The position numbers were made by a program, and so were the translations under genes. From Nostoc cf. edaphicum LEGE 07299 (GTDB taxonomy: Bacteria; Cyanobacteriota; Cyanobacteriia; Cyanobacteriales; Nostocaceae), in the NCBI RefSeq assembly GCF_015207245.1, contig NZ_JADEXF010000213.1, positions 1 to 6,474 on the forward strand: DNA of 6,474 nucleotides, written 5' to 3'. The notes beneath the pieces are model-generated. The model searched no databases, was not told where the DNA came from, and was given only the letters and a program-made list of their open reading frames with translations. Shown piece by piece: positions 5,737-6,474 of the stretch (position 1 is the first letter of the stretch; each line of letters opens with the position of its first letter).

Positions 5737-5777
5737 ATAGTGCTGCCCAATTGTTGAGTAGGCAGCGCTATTTTTTT
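5737..5777 (+). terminator. Rho-independent terminator after the 54-codon gene
   Basis: ATAGTGCTGCC (5737-5747) pairs with GGCAGCGCTAT (5761-5771) with one T-G wobble, across a 13-nt loop, and seven T residues (5771-5777) follow at once. This textbook structure separates the small gene from rpsB. Confidence 0.92.
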
Positions 5778-5816
5778 GGACTCACTCGGTCAAGCAACTA
5801 CAACTCTTCGGAATAT

Positions 5817-5836
5817 GTTAACCTAGTATGGTTAAC
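5817..5836 (+). repeat. Perfect hairpin in the rpsB upstream region
   Basis: GTTAACC (5817-5823) and GGTTAAC (5830-5836) form a perfect 7-bp stem with the 6-nt loop TAGTAT. There is no T tract, so it is not a terminator. It could be a dimeric-protein operator for rpsB or part of the rpsB leader RNA. Confidence 0.6.
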
Positions 5837-5855
5837 TAATCTCGCACATCTAAGA

Positions 5856-5914
5856 ATTCGGGTGTTTCCCAATTGGGAAATACACTTGGATGGAGGTTTA
5901 ACCCGAATCGGAGT
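5856..5914 (+). promoter_or_regulatory. Nested stem-loop leader next to the rpsB ribosome-binding site
   Basis: An outer 8-bp stem, ATTCGGGT (5856-5863) with ACCCGAAT (5901-5908), encloses a perfect 16-bp palindrome, TTTCCCAATTGGGAAA (5865-5880). The presumed Shine-Dalgarno GGAG (5910-5913) begins two bases after the outer stem and 11 nt before ATG 5925. Such a fold could hide or present the ribosome-binding site. In Escherichia coli S2 represses its own rpsB-tsf mRNA through the leader; whether this leader works that way is inference. Confidence 0.6.
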
Positions 5915-5924
5915 TGAAAAATAT

Positions 5925-6474
5925 ATGCCAGTAGTTTCATTGGCTCAAATGATGGAGTCAGGGGTTCACTTTGGGCATCAGACCCGGCGTTGGAACCCAA
6001 AAATGTCTCCTTACATTTATACTTCCCGCAATGGCGTGCATATTATCGACTTGGTGCAAACTGCCCAGTTGATGGATAATGCTTACAACTATATGCGATC
6101 GCACGCAGAACAAGGGAAGAAATTTCTTTTCGTCGGCACCAAGCGTCAAGCAGCTGGAATTATTGCCCAAGAGGCTAGCCGTTGTGGTTCCCACTACATT
6201 AACCAACGCTGGTTGGGCGGAATGTTGACCAACTGGGCAACCATCAAAACACGGGTTGACCGTCTGAAAGATTTAGAACGCCGTGAAGAAACTGGCGCAC
6301 TAGATTTATTGCCGAAAAAAGAAGCATCAATGCTACGTCGGGAAATGACGAAGCTTCAGAAATACTTAGGCGGCATTAAAACAATGCGGAAAGTGCCCGA
6401 TATCGTGGTAATCGTAGACCAACGCCGGGAATATAACGCGGTTCAAGAATGCCAAAAGCTGAATATTCCCATTG
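5925..6474 (+). CDS. rpsB: 30S ribosomal protein S2, 5' part (runs off the right edge)
   Basis: S2 is a large primary/tertiary-binding protein of the small ribosomal subunit, needed for S1 binding and translation initiation in many bacteria. The 183 complete codons seen here match S2 closely: [20 protein letters not shown] at the start, [36 protein letters not shown], the signature [13 protein letters not shown], then the helical region [36 protein letters not shown] and [16 protein letters not shown]. There is no stop or frameshift. Cyanobacterial S2 is usually about 265 residues, so roughly a third is missing at the window edge. GGAG 11 nt upstream supports ATG 5925. A HIP1 octamer lies inside the gene. 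In many bacteria tsf (elongation factor Ts) follows, outside this window. It is presumably constitutive, with leader-based control possible. Confidence 0.98.
   Translation, partial: MPVVSLAQMMESGVHFGHQTRRWNPKMSPYIYTSRNGVHIIDLVQTAQLMDNAYNYMRSHAEQGKKFLFVGTKRQAAGIIAQEASRCGSHYINQRWLGGMLTNWATIKTRVDRLKDLERREETGALDLLPKKEASMLRREMTKLQKYLGGIKTMRKVPDIVVIVDQRREYNAVQECQKLNIPI
6095..6102. repeat. HIP1 octamer
   Basis: GCGATCGC inside rpsB, where the copy keeps the reading frame (YMRSHAE). Confidence 0.9.

Noticed and set aside
5958..6206. Minus-strand open frame of 82 codons
   Set aside because: It is fully antisense to rpsB, whose identity is certain.

Overview
The window looks like cyanobacterial chromosome, most likely from a filamentous Nostoc/Anabaena-type genome. 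Four HIP1 octamers (GCGATCGC) lie inside genes, there is a Uma2/DUF820 protein and a DUF4336 protein, families that are abundant in cyanobacteria, and there are two GC-rich short dispersed repeats of the kind that litter Nostoc genomes. The organism call is an inference from these signals.

Layout from left to right. (1) Positions 1-155 hold the last 50 codons of a plus-strand gene, possibly ending in an ARC6-like (IMS) domain. (2) A plus-strand gene, best started at GTG 389, encodes a membrane-anchored serine hydrolase of the class A beta-lactamase/penicillin-binding fold, with a cytoplasmic coiled coil, one transmembrane helix and a proline-rich linker. (3) At 1945 a Uma2-family nuclease gene begins. 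Its reading frame continues to 2709 but is cut by one in-frame TGA at 2491, which separates the nuclease domain from a charged coiled-coil tail. That tail also carries what looks like an in-frame insertion of a dispersed repeat. (4) From 2772 to 5077 lies a divergent cluster: a minus-strand pair (MAPEG-family membrane protein, then a DUF4336 metallo-beta-lactamase-like protein, 30 bp apart) facing a plus-strand AraC-family regulator across a 143-bp shared promoter region. This arrangement suggests that the regulator controls the pair, perhaps in a detoxification or oxidative-stress response. (5) About 460 bp without a convincing gene follow. (6) A 54-codon gene with a good ribosome-binding site encodes a highly charged small protein of unknown function and ends at a strong rho-independent terminator. 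(7) rpsB (ribosomal protein S2) starts at 5925 and runs off the right edge. Its leader contains a perfect hairpin and a nested stem-loop that ends next to the ribosome-binding site, a layout suited to autogenous or translational control.

There is no rRNA, tRNA, CRISPR array, transposase or prophage. No clearly new multi-gene system is visible. The most interesting items are the structured rpsB leader, the interrupted Uma2 gene with its repeat insertion, and the AraC/MAPEG/DUF4336 cluster.
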